This document shows positions 35,972 to 47,510 of a stretch of DNA of 64,000 bases, piece by piece. The stretch comes from Rhizoctonia solani (lineage: Eukaryota > Basidiomycota > Agaricomycetes > Cantharellales > Ceratobasidiaceae). The DNA lies in the NCBI RefSeq assembly GCF_016906535.1, contig NC_057381.1, positions 62,001-126,000 on the forward strand. Direction: 5' to 3'. The notes beneath the pieces are model-generated. The model searched no databases. It was given only the letters and a program-made list of their open reading frames with translations, and was not told where the DNA came from. Numbering within the stretch: the first letter of the stretch is position 1; every line of letters begins with the position of its first letter. Position numbers and translations under genes: made by a program.

Positions 35972-37109
35972 TGTTGCACCCTAACAAAACACACCACCCA
36001 ACTCTTGCACTTTTTCTCTCATTTATAACATTTTTTCCAATTCCTTTATCTTCACTTGTGCAGTTACATGTCCTTGGCACTTATCAAGCCAAGATGCTGT
36101 GTCAAGGCTGCTTAGATACCATCCATGCTTCTGTGCAGCCTGCAGCAATGCTTCTCTTTATATTTAGACATCTTTTTCTCACACCTTATCTATTTGTAAT
36201 TAGCTTTCTCAGTGTATATATACAGCAGGAAAATTGCTTGGAGTCCCCAAGTCAATTTTACCTTGTCTACCTATCAGACAGGTCTCAGTAGTCAGCAGCA
36301 GCATTAGGACCCTAAGTCCTTTTACTTACTGGTAGCCACTTGCCCCTCACAGGGTTTTACTCACCAGTAGTTAGTTTGACAATGGCCTTAGGCCTCTCCA
36401 CACCATAGATAGCACCCACCAGGCTGCCTTAAGTGTCCCAGATGTCCTTAAGGGGCATCAAGGCAGTTGGTGCTTGTGGCCATATGTACTAGTAAGAGAA
36501 CTGCATAAGGTGGTGTGGGCTCTACCTATGGCATCTAACTACTATCCTACAATGACCAAGGCCTTAGGGGCATTGGCAAGCTAAGTATGTACAGTGAGTA
36601 TGATGCTTAAGGCATTGTATCTAAGTGGGTTACCAGCTGTAAGGCCTTGTACAGTGTGTGGAGTGCAACAAGAGGTAATTGACCTGGGTGTTACCATGGT
36701 TAGTTGGCCTCCTTATATATTACAGGGTACTAGCTAATTACAAATATGTATGTCCTATACTATAACAAATAAAAACCCCACCCCAACTGCAGCCTTACTC
36801 ATGCATATGTGTCACTGACATGTCATAATGATGTCATCAAGTGGAGGTGACTATGTATGCTGAGTAAGCATGGATGGGGACATGGCTTGGCGCTTTAGCA
36901 TATGATATAAGCGCCATAGTCACGTGATTGAAAATGTCCTTTGTTTAACTTTATTTAAAATTGAGAAAATGGGAATAAATTCCCTGGTATCAGATGTGTC
37001 TACAACATTAAGTGGTAGTAGTTAGCCTTAGATAGTCTTACAGTGTAGTAGTATGGCCATAAGCACCTGCCCACTAGCAAGTACCCAACATTACAGTTGG
37101 TGTACAACA
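35972..37109 (+). mobile_element. Family 3 LTR containing a family 1 LTR
   Basis: Family 3 ends TGTTGCACCC / GTACAACA, flanked by CTATG on both sides (35967-35971 and 37110-37114). Inside, 36434-37007 (574 bp, minus strand) is a family 1 LTR with TTAAG on both sides. Net family 3 length is about 559 bp. Confidence 0.9.
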
Positions 37110-38278
37110 CTATGTTTCAGTGTGCTCCACACTAAAAAACCCCTACACATGAGTCCTGCTTAATAATCTACCCTGAGAATTAAATTCTACTGGGAAACCC
37201 ATCAATTCCAGATTGTTTGACATATGTATCACGTGACAGGGTCCATGTTGACATTTGACATGTTATGTAATCAGCCTAGATATTGAAATCTTGCTGAGAA
37301 ACCACATGGTTCCAAGTTGATTCATATAAATACCAAGGGTATTTAAAAATGTCATATGAAATCTGACAATGATGCCCTAATAGGGCATTGGGTTTCCATT
37401 TTGGGATGTCAATGCTACCATAAATCAAAAGAGTGGACTCAATAACCCTAGTCTATGTGTTTTGCTAGCCTCTTAGTATAAGCATATAGCCCCCTAATCC
37501 ACTTAGCCAGCAAATTCATCACTTGATTGAGCAAAGTTCCCCTAATTGAATGTTGAAATTGCAAACAAGTTGTCTGCAAGTTTAATCATGTGATTAGAGG
37601 AACTTTGCCTAATCAAATGACAAAATTCACAGACAACTTGTTTGCAATTTCATCATTCAATTAGGGAAACTTTGCTCAATCAAATGATGAAATTCTGACT
37701 ACTAGTCAATAGTCAATAGGAATTGCTGATAGAGCCTGATAAGAGTAATTGCTTTGAAAGGCGCATTGAACAACAAACAGAACAGATTGGAATACACCAA
37801 CACAAAATTAAGCAGCTTGAGGCTTGGGTTTTATTACTATATATACTGGGCCAATATGTGTACTTTCTAGGGTAATCAAGGCCGCTCTTTCCATTTATGG
37901 TAGTGTTGACTTCCTAAAGTGGCAGGAAGATGCCTAATTTGGGCATTTAAGGTGGTTTGAAAATAAGTATTTTCAATTGTCATAAAATATATGGATCAAC
38001 TCAGAATCTGCAGGTTGATTAGTAGGATTTCAATTTCAGGGTCTACTTCTATATCAGGTAAGTGAGGGAGTGAGGATGGCATTTTGTGTCTAAGCTAGAA
38101 GATTGCATGAGCTATATCTTATGATCTAGCTGGATTCAGGGAAAGGGTCTATTTCAAAAGCTGGAGGTGGCTGTGCTCTGAATCCGCCAAGAAAATGCGC
38201 ATATATGGACCCTTTTTGACTCAAAGTTCCCCACTACCCCTCTGGTTTTTCAACCAAATATAGGCTGGTAAGAGGAAG
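37110..38278. repeat. Non-coding stretch with a small foldback repeat
   Basis: 37522-37590 (TTGATTGAGCAAAGTTCCCC ...) and about 37628-37690 form imperfect inverted arms of about 65 bp around a short loop with further TTTGCCTAATCAAATGA motifs, like a degraded foldback MITE. The rest has no gene I can support. An acceptor-like AAGAGGAAG lies just before the next gene. Confidence 0.55.
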
Positions 38279-40085
38279 TTGGCCCATGAATGGGATGCAT
38301 TACCAGGTGGACAAAAACAGGCTCTACAAAGAGCAAGTACCCATCCAACCAGCTTTGTCAGCCACCTGAACCCCCAGAAGGAAGACCCATGGACATTCCC
38401 AGATATGGTGAGTCAATTGCACTTGTACTTGGCTCTGATTAAGCCAATGATTCAGGTGCTTTTACCATCCTGTCTTGGATCCAAGATAATTGAGGAAGAG
38501 CTGAGGCTGACACAGGTAGTAATTACTCATGTAAGGGTTCAACCTGAGCTCATTAATTGGATTGCTAACTTAAAAAATGTAGATTGTCAACATGATCACA
38601 ACAGAAGAGCAGTTCAGTCAGCATACAAAAACTTCAGAAACCATGGAGAGTCCAGTTGATCACCCAGCAGGAGTGATAGCACATTTCCTCATGGAGAAGC
38701 ATGGGAATGAGGCCAATGCCCAAGGTTATGAGTACAAGGTTAGTGGTAGATTTGTAAACATGAGCTTGTATGAGATTGACTTAGAGACACTGTATGACTA
38801 GATTATACAGAGAGTTTGGTTGAACAGGGCTATTCTGTACAAGGACCTCCAAAATCATAAAGTCCTTGCAATTGAAGATGCAGCACAAGACAAGTACCAA
38901 AAATTGATTGACAAATGTCAGGCTTGGTGGACTGCCATGAGACTATTCAAGGTTAAACATCTCAGAACAAAGTTTGACTTGCTGGTACCAAAGGTGTTTG
39001 AAGGGAACTGTGAACAAAGCATGGTTGATGATGTAGCCCAGGTGAGAAATTGAAGATTTTATATTGTTATTGTTGCAATCAGCCATGACTGATTGTAGAA
39101 CTGCTGAAACATGATGCTGATATACCAATGCCAAGCAGTCAAGGTCAAGTCAAAGGCCCAAGCATCCAGTGGATGCAAGCTTTGACAACCACCCTTTGAA
39201 GCAGCAGTGGCTCTCAACTAATAGGAGCCCAAGTACAGATGGGCCAGCTATTGCTACAGAAGAGACCCAGGAGAGTAGTGCTACAGCCAATGATCATGAA
39301 GCTATGGACATAGATAGCCCTCATGATGGTAGAACAGGAAGCACCAATGGTGAGGATGAGGAGGGCAGTGAGCAAACAAATGGGGGGGTTGGGGCTCAGG
39401 GTGGGAATAAGGGTGAGGGTGAGGGCAAGGATGGTAGCAAGGATGTGAATGAAGGTGATCACCTTGATGACAAGGACAATGATGATGATGATGATGATGA
39501 TGATGACAACAATAACAACAACAACAACATTGGTGAGCAGATCTGCTTTTGATCAATTGATTAACAAACATTATTTGTGGCTGACTGGAAGTATTTCTTG
39601 ATTAGCACCAGTTGAGCTACAAAGGGGTGGGGATAGACAACTGGGTCAAGCCCTTGCCCAAATTACATCAACTGCAGAGGTGATGACAAGGGAAGAAAGC
39701 AGAGCAATGACTGAGCTGCTGGGTCAAATCATGACTAGTCATAGGGATGGGGATATGGTGCACCTTGTCAATGCATTGGTGGCAAAAGGGAAGGTAAGTA
39801 TGATGAGTAGAACTAGGTTTTACTGGACTAACAAGAGCAATAACAACAACAACCATAAAAGCATGTACTGCTGAAGCAGAGAAAGCAGGTGTGTTTTCAG
39901 ATGAATTCATTTTAGATTGATAGCTTATATGGACATTCCAGCAAGAGCACAACTTTGAATCACCTGATGAGGATGAGGAAAGGGATGCACAAGATGAAGC
40001 ATCAAGCCCATTGGGCAACTCAGATGTTGAGGGAGCTGGGGAAGTTGAGGATCATGGCCCCCAAGGAGAAGAGGAGTTGGAGTAA
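38279..40085 (+). CDS. Seven-exon gene of unknown function with acidic C-terminal half
   Basis: Exons 38279-38407, 38456-38530, 38583-38738, 38811-39041, 39139-39532, 39606-39793 and 39942-40085 join in one frame across six GT..AG introns of 48, 52, 72, 97, 73 and 148 nt, several with CTAAC/CTGA-type branch sites. The model gives about 438 residues ending EEELE and a TAA. The first exon may have a predecessor, since AG precedes 38279. The N-terminal half is mixed-charge (AHEWDALPGGQKQALQRAS; later DKYQKLIDKCQAWWTAM). The C-terminal half is low complexity and acidic, with a GAT run encoding Asp (39481-39505), an AAC-rich stretch encoding Asn, and Glu/Gly-rich linkers. It then has TREESRAMTELLGQIM and a final acidic tail. 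No known domain recognised. A nuclear or scaffold role would be a guess. Confidence 0.6.
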
Positions 40086-40179
40086 ACATTTGATTGAGGA
40101 GGGGTTGGTTGGTTGATATTTTCCTGAACAAATGCTGTATCAATATATCATCACTTCCTATCCCACTTCCATACATGTA

Positions 40180-41442
40180 CTAGTGCTGACAACAAGTATC
40201 TGAATGCTGACATGTGCCCAGCTTTATTACACATTGCTATGCCCCCTCACTGTGGAAAAGAAGTTTCTCAGTTTGATCAAGGCTGCATTGTAGCTCTACA
40301 TAAAGATAAAAAATCATACAGCTATATTTACAAGAAAACTGGGGTTCCAAAGTATACAGCGCATAGGATTGTGGCTAATTATGAGAGATATGGTACTGCT
40401 ACTCCCTGGCCCTGGTCTGGCTGCCCACCTGTCTTATCCAATCAAACCAAGCGGTCAATTGGGCAATACCTTTGTTTCTACCAAAAGGAGCCCTATGATG
40501 TGATTGCTAAGCTTGTTGGGGATGTAACTGAGTGTCAAGTGAGGTCTACTGCACAGGAACTAGGCATGCAGCGGTATGTGGTTTGCCAGCAGCAATTTCT
40601 CAGCCCCAAGATGACAGAGGCTTGACACAAGTGGGCTCAGAATAACACAAATCAAGTTTGGGACTGGGTTGGGTGGTGCAATGAGACCACAATGGACACC
40701 AGGGAACAGACTACTTGGCCAAAAGTTATGTGGAAGAAGGGAGAAGCATATCTCCCCAAAAGCATGGTCCCCAGCTTCTGTAGTGGGCGCCAAAGTCATG
40801 TCCTGTGTGGATGCATTGCGCATGGCAAGAAGGGGCCATTGATTCCATTGGAACTGTTGCCCAAAGTTGTCACAAAGACCAGGCGCTCACATGGCAGGGG
40901 GCTCACTTCAGAAGCATATGCCAAACAAGTTATCAAAGGTCTGCTCAATCAATTTTTAAATAGTCTAGAGGTGGAACAGGGTCATAAGATCCTGATTGTT
41001 GAAGATGGGGCAGAATTGCATAGGGGACCAGAGGCTCAGCAGAATTGGGCAGAATTGGGCATTGAGCAACTGACCCATCCAGCAAATTCTCCTGATCTTA
41101 ATCCCATTGGGCCCATATGGCGCCTGCTCAAATCACATGTATTCAAGATCCCTGGAGCTCATAAAAACCATGACACGCTTTTGAAGGCAGCTAACAAGGT
41201 CTGGGCCAGCATTTCAGTGGACAATATCAATAAACACACAGGGGATATGGATGCTTGGGTTGAGGCTATCAAAGCCGCCAAGGGAGGGCCAACTGAGTTC
41301 TAGTTGATAGTAATCACTTAAATATGTACATTCAATTACTTTCTTAATGTTCACTTTACTGTATAATTGTGAAAAATGGCAATGTCTAGGTATGAGGGGG
41401 GCCATGTTGGTCACGTGTTTGGATACTTGTTGTCAGCACTAG
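40180..41442 (+). mobile_element. Complete Tc1/mariner element with 21-bp terminal inverted repeats
   Basis: CTAGTGCTGACAACAAGTAT at 40180 is matched by its reverse complement ending at 41442 (21 bp perfect). TA lies on both sides (40178-40179, 41443-41444). Length 1,263 bp. It lies about 95 bp downstream of the preceding gene's stop codon. Confidence 0.93.
40212..41303 (+). pseudogene. Tc1/mariner transposase, inactivated
   Basis: A single frame of 364 codons, nearly the full family length, interrupted by one TGA at 40623-40625. The N terminus has the helix-turn-helix region (FDQGCIVALHKDKKSYSYIY, AHRIVANYERYGTA). The catalytic region is damaged: the first acidic position reads WCNET instead of W(S)DE, and the third reads NPIGPIW instead of NPIE..W. 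Only VEDGAELHRG keeps its Asp. The TGA fits CGA-to-TGA and Asp-to-Asn fits G-to-A on the coding strand (C-to-T on the other). The C-terminal AIKAAKGGPTEF matches the family. It is dead by three independent lesions, while its terminal repeats remain perfect. Confidence 0.9.
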
Positions 41443-41754
41443 TACTGTTAATTATTGTTTATCCAGGGAAAATATTCAGTCCTCCCACCACTTGATTTAG
41501 ATGGTATTTTCAAAGTAAATAACCAGTCTCATATGAGTAATGCATATATATATACTGTATCTCATATTATACTTGGTCTTGTCTCCATTTGTATTGCATA
41601 GTTTACTCCTGCACTTACATCTCATTCAATAATGTGTGTAACATACATATATGCTCAATGAATCATCAGCATTGGTTACACTGTGTTCAGTACCATGACA
41701 GCTGCATCCAGAGCCTACCATATAAATAAGCAACATACATACAAGTATATACAT

Positions 41755-41927
41755 TGTCCTGGACACAGTCACATGACCAGTACAAGTGGTTGCATGCTGG
41801 CCCAAGCCCAAATTTGGGGGGTAGCAGGTGTAATCATGGGTTGTCAGCAGAGGAATAATAGGGCTCTATGGCTTAGTGGTCAAGCTGGTTCAATTCCAGC
41901 TAGTTCTATTTTCCTCTGTTTATGACA
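41755..41927 (+). mobile_element. 173-bp TG..CA mini-element (reference copy)
   Basis: TGTCCTGGACAC ... GTTTATGACA with TACAT on both sides (41750-41754 and 41928-41932). Inside, TGGCTTAGTGG (41869-41879) fits the pol III A-box consensus and GGTTCAATTCC (41887-41897) the B-box. The latter sits in a tRNA T-arm-like hairpin, AGCTGG-TTCAATT-CCAGCT. The boxes are only 7 nt apart. LTR-like ends and 5-bp duplications argue for integrase-mediated insertion, not a LINE-driven SINE. Confidence 0.9.
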
Positions 41928-43307
41928 TACATCTAAGATATACTTTGACAGGTATTGTGACATTGTTGATATCTGAGGGCACAATTACCAAGGTCTGCTT
42001 TTTATGTTTTCTCAGAACACAAATTATGATTTTGGTGACGTTTTTTGCCTCATATGGAGGGAAAAAGGGGGAATTCAAATTAAAAGGGATGGCAGACCAT
42101 CAAAAGACAGCCCATACTGTTCATGGGGATGTGTGGCCTGGAGCAAGAGAATTATCATATGTTATGTTTGCAGTACAGGCATTTCTTTGCCCACTCTACA
42201 TGTTAATTTGAACATGGGTGTATTGCAGGAACAGCTGAATGTCACATATACATGTATGTTTATTGTGGATGAGTGGCGGGAGTTTGTGCATTCCAGTTGG
42301 AATCAAACTGTTAGCTTCCCATTGCTGTGCTCAGACCCACATGGTGGCCTGTGGTTTGATCTACTCAATTAGTGTATGCATACAAAGTAAACTACTGTCA
42401 AGTGATATTCAAACAGCTGTATTGACACCTATATTGGCACAGTGTTGGTCAGGTCCAAGATTGTGGAAGCAATGGTCATGTCAACCATTAGGACCATTAG
42501 GATTGAGTCCAGGGGTCAATCAGGAGCACAAAGACTGCTGCTCAGCTTGTGCTCTGAATTGTCTCCAAAGTCTCCCATAGGGGGAGACCTATTTCTGAGA
42601 GCCAACAGGTGGTGTTGGGTGGGGTTGGGGTTGGGGTTCCCACTTAATTGGAATGTAGCACTTGATCATTGGGCACAGGCAAGGGGGGCATGGAGGCAGA
42701 CTGAGTGCTCCCTTATATAGATATTAATATTGAAATGACTCTCAGTCACATCACTGTTTGTCTAACTAAAGTGTAGCAGTTAATCAAGGAGTTTATTAGA
42801 AATTCAACTAACTACACAGTGATTAGTGTATGACACTGCCAAATTGGTATTGTTCCAAGTACCAGGTGTGCATACAACAACAACAAATGAGCATTGCCAG
42901 CAAAGGATACTGACTCCTAGACATGATATTAGAACATGATATTAAATGCATACAGTTGGACAATTTTGTTAGCTGGTTGGTTGGTTGGTTTAGCTTGGTT
43001 TGGTTAGTTACACATTTATGCCTACAGGGTTGCATTTCTAATTTTTCTCACTTGTAGATTTCTGGTCTGTAACTCACACAATGCAGGTGTGCTCCAAGTT
43101 GTAACACACCACTATTGATTCTGTATGTCATGTATTACTGGTGCATGGAACAATAATAGATAAAATACATTCCTGTATCAAAGGCTGTAATGCAGTCATC
43201 ATTACAGGACTTGACATCAGTGTAATATGAATAGCATGAGCAAGCAGTATACAAGATTCAAAGAATAAAAACAGAAGTGAAGTAGTAGTTGACAGGTGGG
43301 TGACTGG
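41928..43307. other. Region with weak open frames, no supported gene
   Basis: Frames at 41876-42211, 42004-42372 and 42442-42720 (+) overlap one another and show no motif I know. A GGTT-rich microsatellite lies at about 42970-43005. Confidence 0.4.
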
Positions 43308-43743
43308 TCCTCAGGGTCCACAGTGAGCAGACCCATTGCTATATCTCAGGCAATACTGAAGCTGTGAGTACAGGACTTGAAGCCATTGGGGTCTATATGA
43401 CATGGACAGTGTCCTGGACACAGTCACATGACCAGTACAAGTGGTTACATGCTGGCCCAAGCCCAAATTTGGGGGGTAGCAGGTGTAATCATGGGTTGTC
43501 AGCAGAGGAATAATAGGGCTCTATGGCTTAGTGGTCAAGCTGGTTCAATTCTGGCTAGTTCTATTTTCCTCTGTTTATGACAGACAGGCAGCACACACAG
43601 TATGAAGAGAAAGTAAGAAAGTCAAGGTGACTGGTTGCCAACCAGTCCTCAGGGTCCACAGTGAGCAGACCCATTGCTGTATCTCAGGCAATACTGAAGC
43701 TGTGAGTACAGGACTTGAAGCCATTGGGATCTGTATGACATGA
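43308..43743 (+). repeat. Direct duplication of about 97 bp interrupted by a mini-element
   Basis: The block GGTCCTCAGGGTCCACAGTG ... GGCAGCA occurs at about 43308-43404 (continuing after the insertion) and again at about 43646-43743 with very few differences. The first copy carries the 173-bp element between CATGGACAG and GACAGGCAGC, while the second copy (ATGAACAGGCAGC) shows the empty site. Confidence 0.8.
43410..43582 (+). mobile_element. 173-bp TG..CA mini-element with visible empty site nearby
   Basis: TGTCCTGGACAC ... TTTATGACA, duplication GACAG (43405-43409, 43583-43587). The duplicated host block downstream lacks it, so insertion and target duplication can be read directly. Confidence 0.93.
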
Positions 43744-44157
43744 ACAGGCAGCACTCACATCATTAAGGAGAAGGATGGGGTTTTTTCAACTGACCAGTAG
43801 TTTGCTGATCAGTCCTCAATGCTGCTATCATGAATCTCTCAAAAATCAATTATTTTTCACCTCAACAGAATTGCACCAAAATTTGATAGTAGGTGTACAG
43901 GGTGTAGTAGACTGCACTGTTAAATTTCTATGCAATTTGGATCACAGGAAAAAGCAGTATCCTGGTTCTTCTCCAAAGTTCAGGTGCTTTTTCACACTAT
44001 AACCATCTAAGTCAAGTCCCATGTAAGTTCAGTCACCTGTGTGATGAGGAAAGGAGGAATCTTATGCACTTGTGGCTTATGTAAGTCACCTAGGATGTGT
44101 TAGGATGCATCCTAAGTCACCTTAAAACTGAATAATCAGGTTGTTTACGCTCTTGAT

Positions 44158-45465
44158 GCGTACTTAGTACGCATGGCGTGTGGTGCTATGTGCGCACCGG
44201 TATAAGTGCTAAGAAACAACAGATGTTGCACTCTCCGCGCATAACTGGTACACGTGTTGTGTGGTGCTACGTGCGCACCAGTACAAATATTGATAAACCA
44301 CAAGCGTTGCACTCTCTGTGCGTACAAAGTACGCATGGTGTGTGGTGCTATGTGCGTGGTGGTGCAGATGCTGACAAATCATCAGTGTTGCACTCTTGGT
44401 GCGTACTTTGTACGCATGGTGTGCGGTGCTATGTGCGTGCCAGTATAAAATACTGACAAATCACAAGTGTTGCACTCTCTGTGCGTACAAAGTACGCATA
44501 GCGTGTGGCACTACGTGCGTGATGGTGCAGATGCTGACAAATCACCACTGTTGCACTCTCTGTGCGTACTTTGTACGCATGGTGTGCGGTGCTATGTGCG
44601 TGCTGGTATAAATACTGACAAATCACAAGTCCCACACTCTCTGTGCGTACAAAGTACGCATAGCGTGTGGCACTATGTGCGTGGTGGTGCAGGTGCTGAC
44701 AAATCACCACTGTTGCACTCTCTGTGCGTACTTTGTACGCATGGTGTGCGGTGCTATGTGCGTGCCAGTATAAAATACTGACAAATCACAAGTGTTGCAC
44801 TCTCTGTGCGTACAAAGTACGCATAGCGTGTGGCACTACGTGCGTGATGGTGCAGATGCTGACAAATCACCACTGTTGCACTCTCTGTGCGTACTTTGTA
44901 CGCATGGTGTGTGGTGCTACATGCGCACCAGTACAAATATTGATAAACCACAAGCGTTGCACTCTCTGTGCGTACAAAGTACGCATGGTGTGTGGTGCTA
45001 TGTGCGTGGTGGTGCAGATGCTGACAAATCATCAGTGTTGCACTCTCAGTGCGTACTTTGTACGCATGGTGTGCGGTGCTATGTGCGTGCCAGTATAAAA
45101 TACTGACAAATCACAAGTGTTGCACTCTCTGTGCGTACAAAGTACGCATAGCATGTGGCACTATGTGCGTGGTGGTGCAGATGCTGACAAATCACCACCG
45201 TTGCACTCTCTGTGCGTACTTTGTATGCATGGTGTGTGGTGCTATGTGCGTGCCGGTATGAATACTGACAAATCACAAGTCCCACACTCTCTGTGCGTAC
45301 AAAGTACGCATGGTGTGTGGTGCTATGTGCGTGCCAGTATAAATACTGACAAATCACAAGTGTTGCACTCTCTGTGCGTACTTTGTACGCATGATAAGTA
45401 TCACACTGTGCATACTCTCTTTTTCAGATGTCAAGTGTTGTGCTTGCTGTGCATACAAAGCATGC
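44158..45465. repeat. Array 1: 81-bp satellite with alternating palindromic cores
   Basis: GCGTAC-N3-GTACGC cores start at 44158 (TTA centre), then 44320, 44401, 44483, 44564, 44645, 44726, 44808, 44889, 44970, 45051, 45133, 45214, 45295 and 45376, every 81 or 82 bp. A decayed core lies near 44239, and a degenerate one (GCATACAAAGCATGC) follows at 45451. From 44320 the centre alternates AAA, TTT, AAA, TTT without exception. The core at 45214 has one change (GTATGC). Inter-core sequence alternates between two related types, and blocks recur every 325 bp (four units). Long frames on both strands arise from the repeat period and are not believed to be genes. Confidence 0.95.
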
Positions 45466-45615
45466 ACTACAGGTGTTAGCTTGCATGTTTTCATTCAAAT
45501 ACTGACTAGTGTTCAGAGGTGTGATCTCCATGCATACACTCAAGCCTAAGAGGTTTTACCATGGGTAGCCTGGCTCAGTTTGGGACCCAGGCTGGGACCC
45601 AGCCTACCTAGCAGC

Positions 45616-46812
45616 CTAGTTTCTCTGATTAACCAAGACATCTAGTACATCACTTTCCTCCTTGTCTGACAATATTACAACATATCTAGGTGCGTCTTTG
45701 TCAACTATTTCCTCTACGGTCACTCTTGGGGATTGTTGGGATCCGGACGGTCCTGCTCCTGATGTCTGGCTTGGGACTTGTGATTCCGCAAACATTTGTG
45801 CACGTTCCAGGGCTTGTAGCTTGAGTACGGTTGCTTTGTATTCCTCATTGTCCAGTACGTAGTTGTCATTCACCTCACAGATTATTGCGCTGACTCTTAC
45901 GTTTTCCCCTTTGGAGGCGTTTCTATACTTGCTAGTTTGTTCTGTCTCTGATACCAAAAGGTAGTCTGACCTTGACCAGTGGTCCCGGTACCACTCAATA
46001 TCGAGCTCAGGTAAGTCCCTTCCCGTTTCCAGTGCAACGTCTGCCTTTCTCATTTTGTCAAACCAGCTTACTTGTTGAGTTTCACCGGTTTCCTGTCTTA
46101 CGTGGGACTGTTCCATTGCCCTGTTGTTACTAGGTGATTTGTTCAATACTATATATTGGGGTTCCAACCCGGCCAATTCCTTGTCCTCACTCCTGTCCTC
46201 TAGTACTCAACTAGTACAAGCCGTCACAAAGATTGTGGCCCCACTTTGGTTGAACTCTAAACCCAAGCCCGTATCCCTTCCAGTGGGCGTTTTGGGAGAT
46301 TTGAGGGCACACGGCTCACTTTGTGCTGCATCAGGAGAAGCTGAGCCTCCAAGCGCTGTGTGAGTTGCTTCTTGAGTGTCCTTGGGTGAGTCTTCCCTTT
46401 TGCTTTCAGGGGCATCTGCTTCTTTGCAGGCATCCACTCCTTTGCGGGCTTCCATTGTTGGATGGGTATTGGCTTCCCAGGTATTTGTACTTGCTTTGGG
46501 TTTGATAGGTGGTGTCTAATTGGTGAGTGCTTGATACACCGCAGGGGATACTTTCACCCCGCCCGCTTTCACCCAGGCTACTCCCTTGCGCCTACCAGCT
46601 CCTTGTAATACAAGAGCTTCTTTGTTTAGGTTGTCTGCTGGGACCAACCCAAAGGTGATCAGCCTTCTTTCCCTGTTAACATTTTGCTCACCCTTTTCAG
46701 CTTCTACCTTGGACTCCTCAATAGCCTTTGTCTTTCGGATTCAATGCTTCAGAGCCGCCGGCGCTTGTCCGGGGTTGTACGTGCGTCGGCTCCTCATGAC
46801 TTGGTTGAGCAT
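45616..46812 (-). pseudogene. Decayed single-frame gene of unknown function
   Basis: One frame can be followed from an ATG at 46812 to the stop at 45616, broken only by TGA (46741-46743), TAG (46516-46518) and TGA (46207-46209). All three could come from CGA or CAG codons by a single C-to-T change. The product is about 400 residues: a basic start (MRSRRTYNPGQAPAALK), a middle rich in Lys/Glu/Ser/Pro, then WFDKMRKADVALETG, LDIEWYRDHWSRSDYLL and an acidic tail. It could be a gag-like or host protein; I recognise no domain. It lies between palindrome arrays 1 and 2. Confidence 0.5.
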
Positions 46813-47510
46813 GCTAACTGTTGTAGGGTTTCCTTTTGCAAAGTGTTTTTGTTTTGTTCAGTCTGTTGTGAGTACAACGGCGGCCAACCCGGGTACTTGT
46901 AGACTGGTAAAAATTTTAGAATTCACCAAGCAGTGTTTTCAGGTATGTCAAAAAATGTAAAACTCCGTAAATCAAATGTAGATAAACTTATTGCAATCTT
47001 AATGACAAGACTTGTTGACAAGATCACAAACACTCAATTGATGTAAGAGAAAAAACAGTACATGAAAATTTTGGGTATGCGGGCCTTAAAAGGTGCCGCG
47101 GTACTATACAGGACTTAGTAAGGGAAATGATACATCCAGTAACACTAAATGAGAACAATGAGTAAAGAGTGATACCATTTTGTTACAAGGGGGCTTGGAT
47201 TAGTACAGGGGTTGGATTTTGCCAGTAATCTGGACCCAGGTGTTGGATTGTTGGGGTTGGATAGTCCGTACCTTGGGGGTATACGGTGGTACACGCAATG
47301 TTGTGATTAAAAAAAATTATAGAGCTACATGTAAGGTTTTTGAGACACCTGGCTATCACATACCGGGTTCTCAGAGTTGTAAGCTTAGTTGCAAAACGTC
47401 AAGAGACATTTTGCATAAAAACAATCAAAGGGGGGACAGCGCTAGTAGCAGCAGGTAGGTGACCACATGCATAAACTGATCACATGACCTTGATACGGCT
47501 GATTTTGTGT
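46813..47510. other. No supported gene
   Basis: Short frames only. Position 47219-47458 (+) is an 80-codon frame without known motifs. Confidence 0.4.

Noticed and set aside
39302..39571. His/Cys-rich frame on the minus strand opposite the acidic gene
   Set aside because: It is the antisense of GAT and AAC microsatellites inside an exon; composition only.
41861..41907. tRNA gene at GGCTCTATGGCTTAGTGG...GGTTCAATTCC
   Set aside because: No anticodon arm and no acceptor-stem pairing. It is repeated as part of a 173-bp mobile element, so it is not a functional tRNA.
44178..45479. Long open frames on both strands in array 1 (rich in Cys/His/Arg)
   Set aside because: They follow from the 81-bp period (27 codons) and break whenever an 82-bp unit shifts the frame; both strands are open equally.
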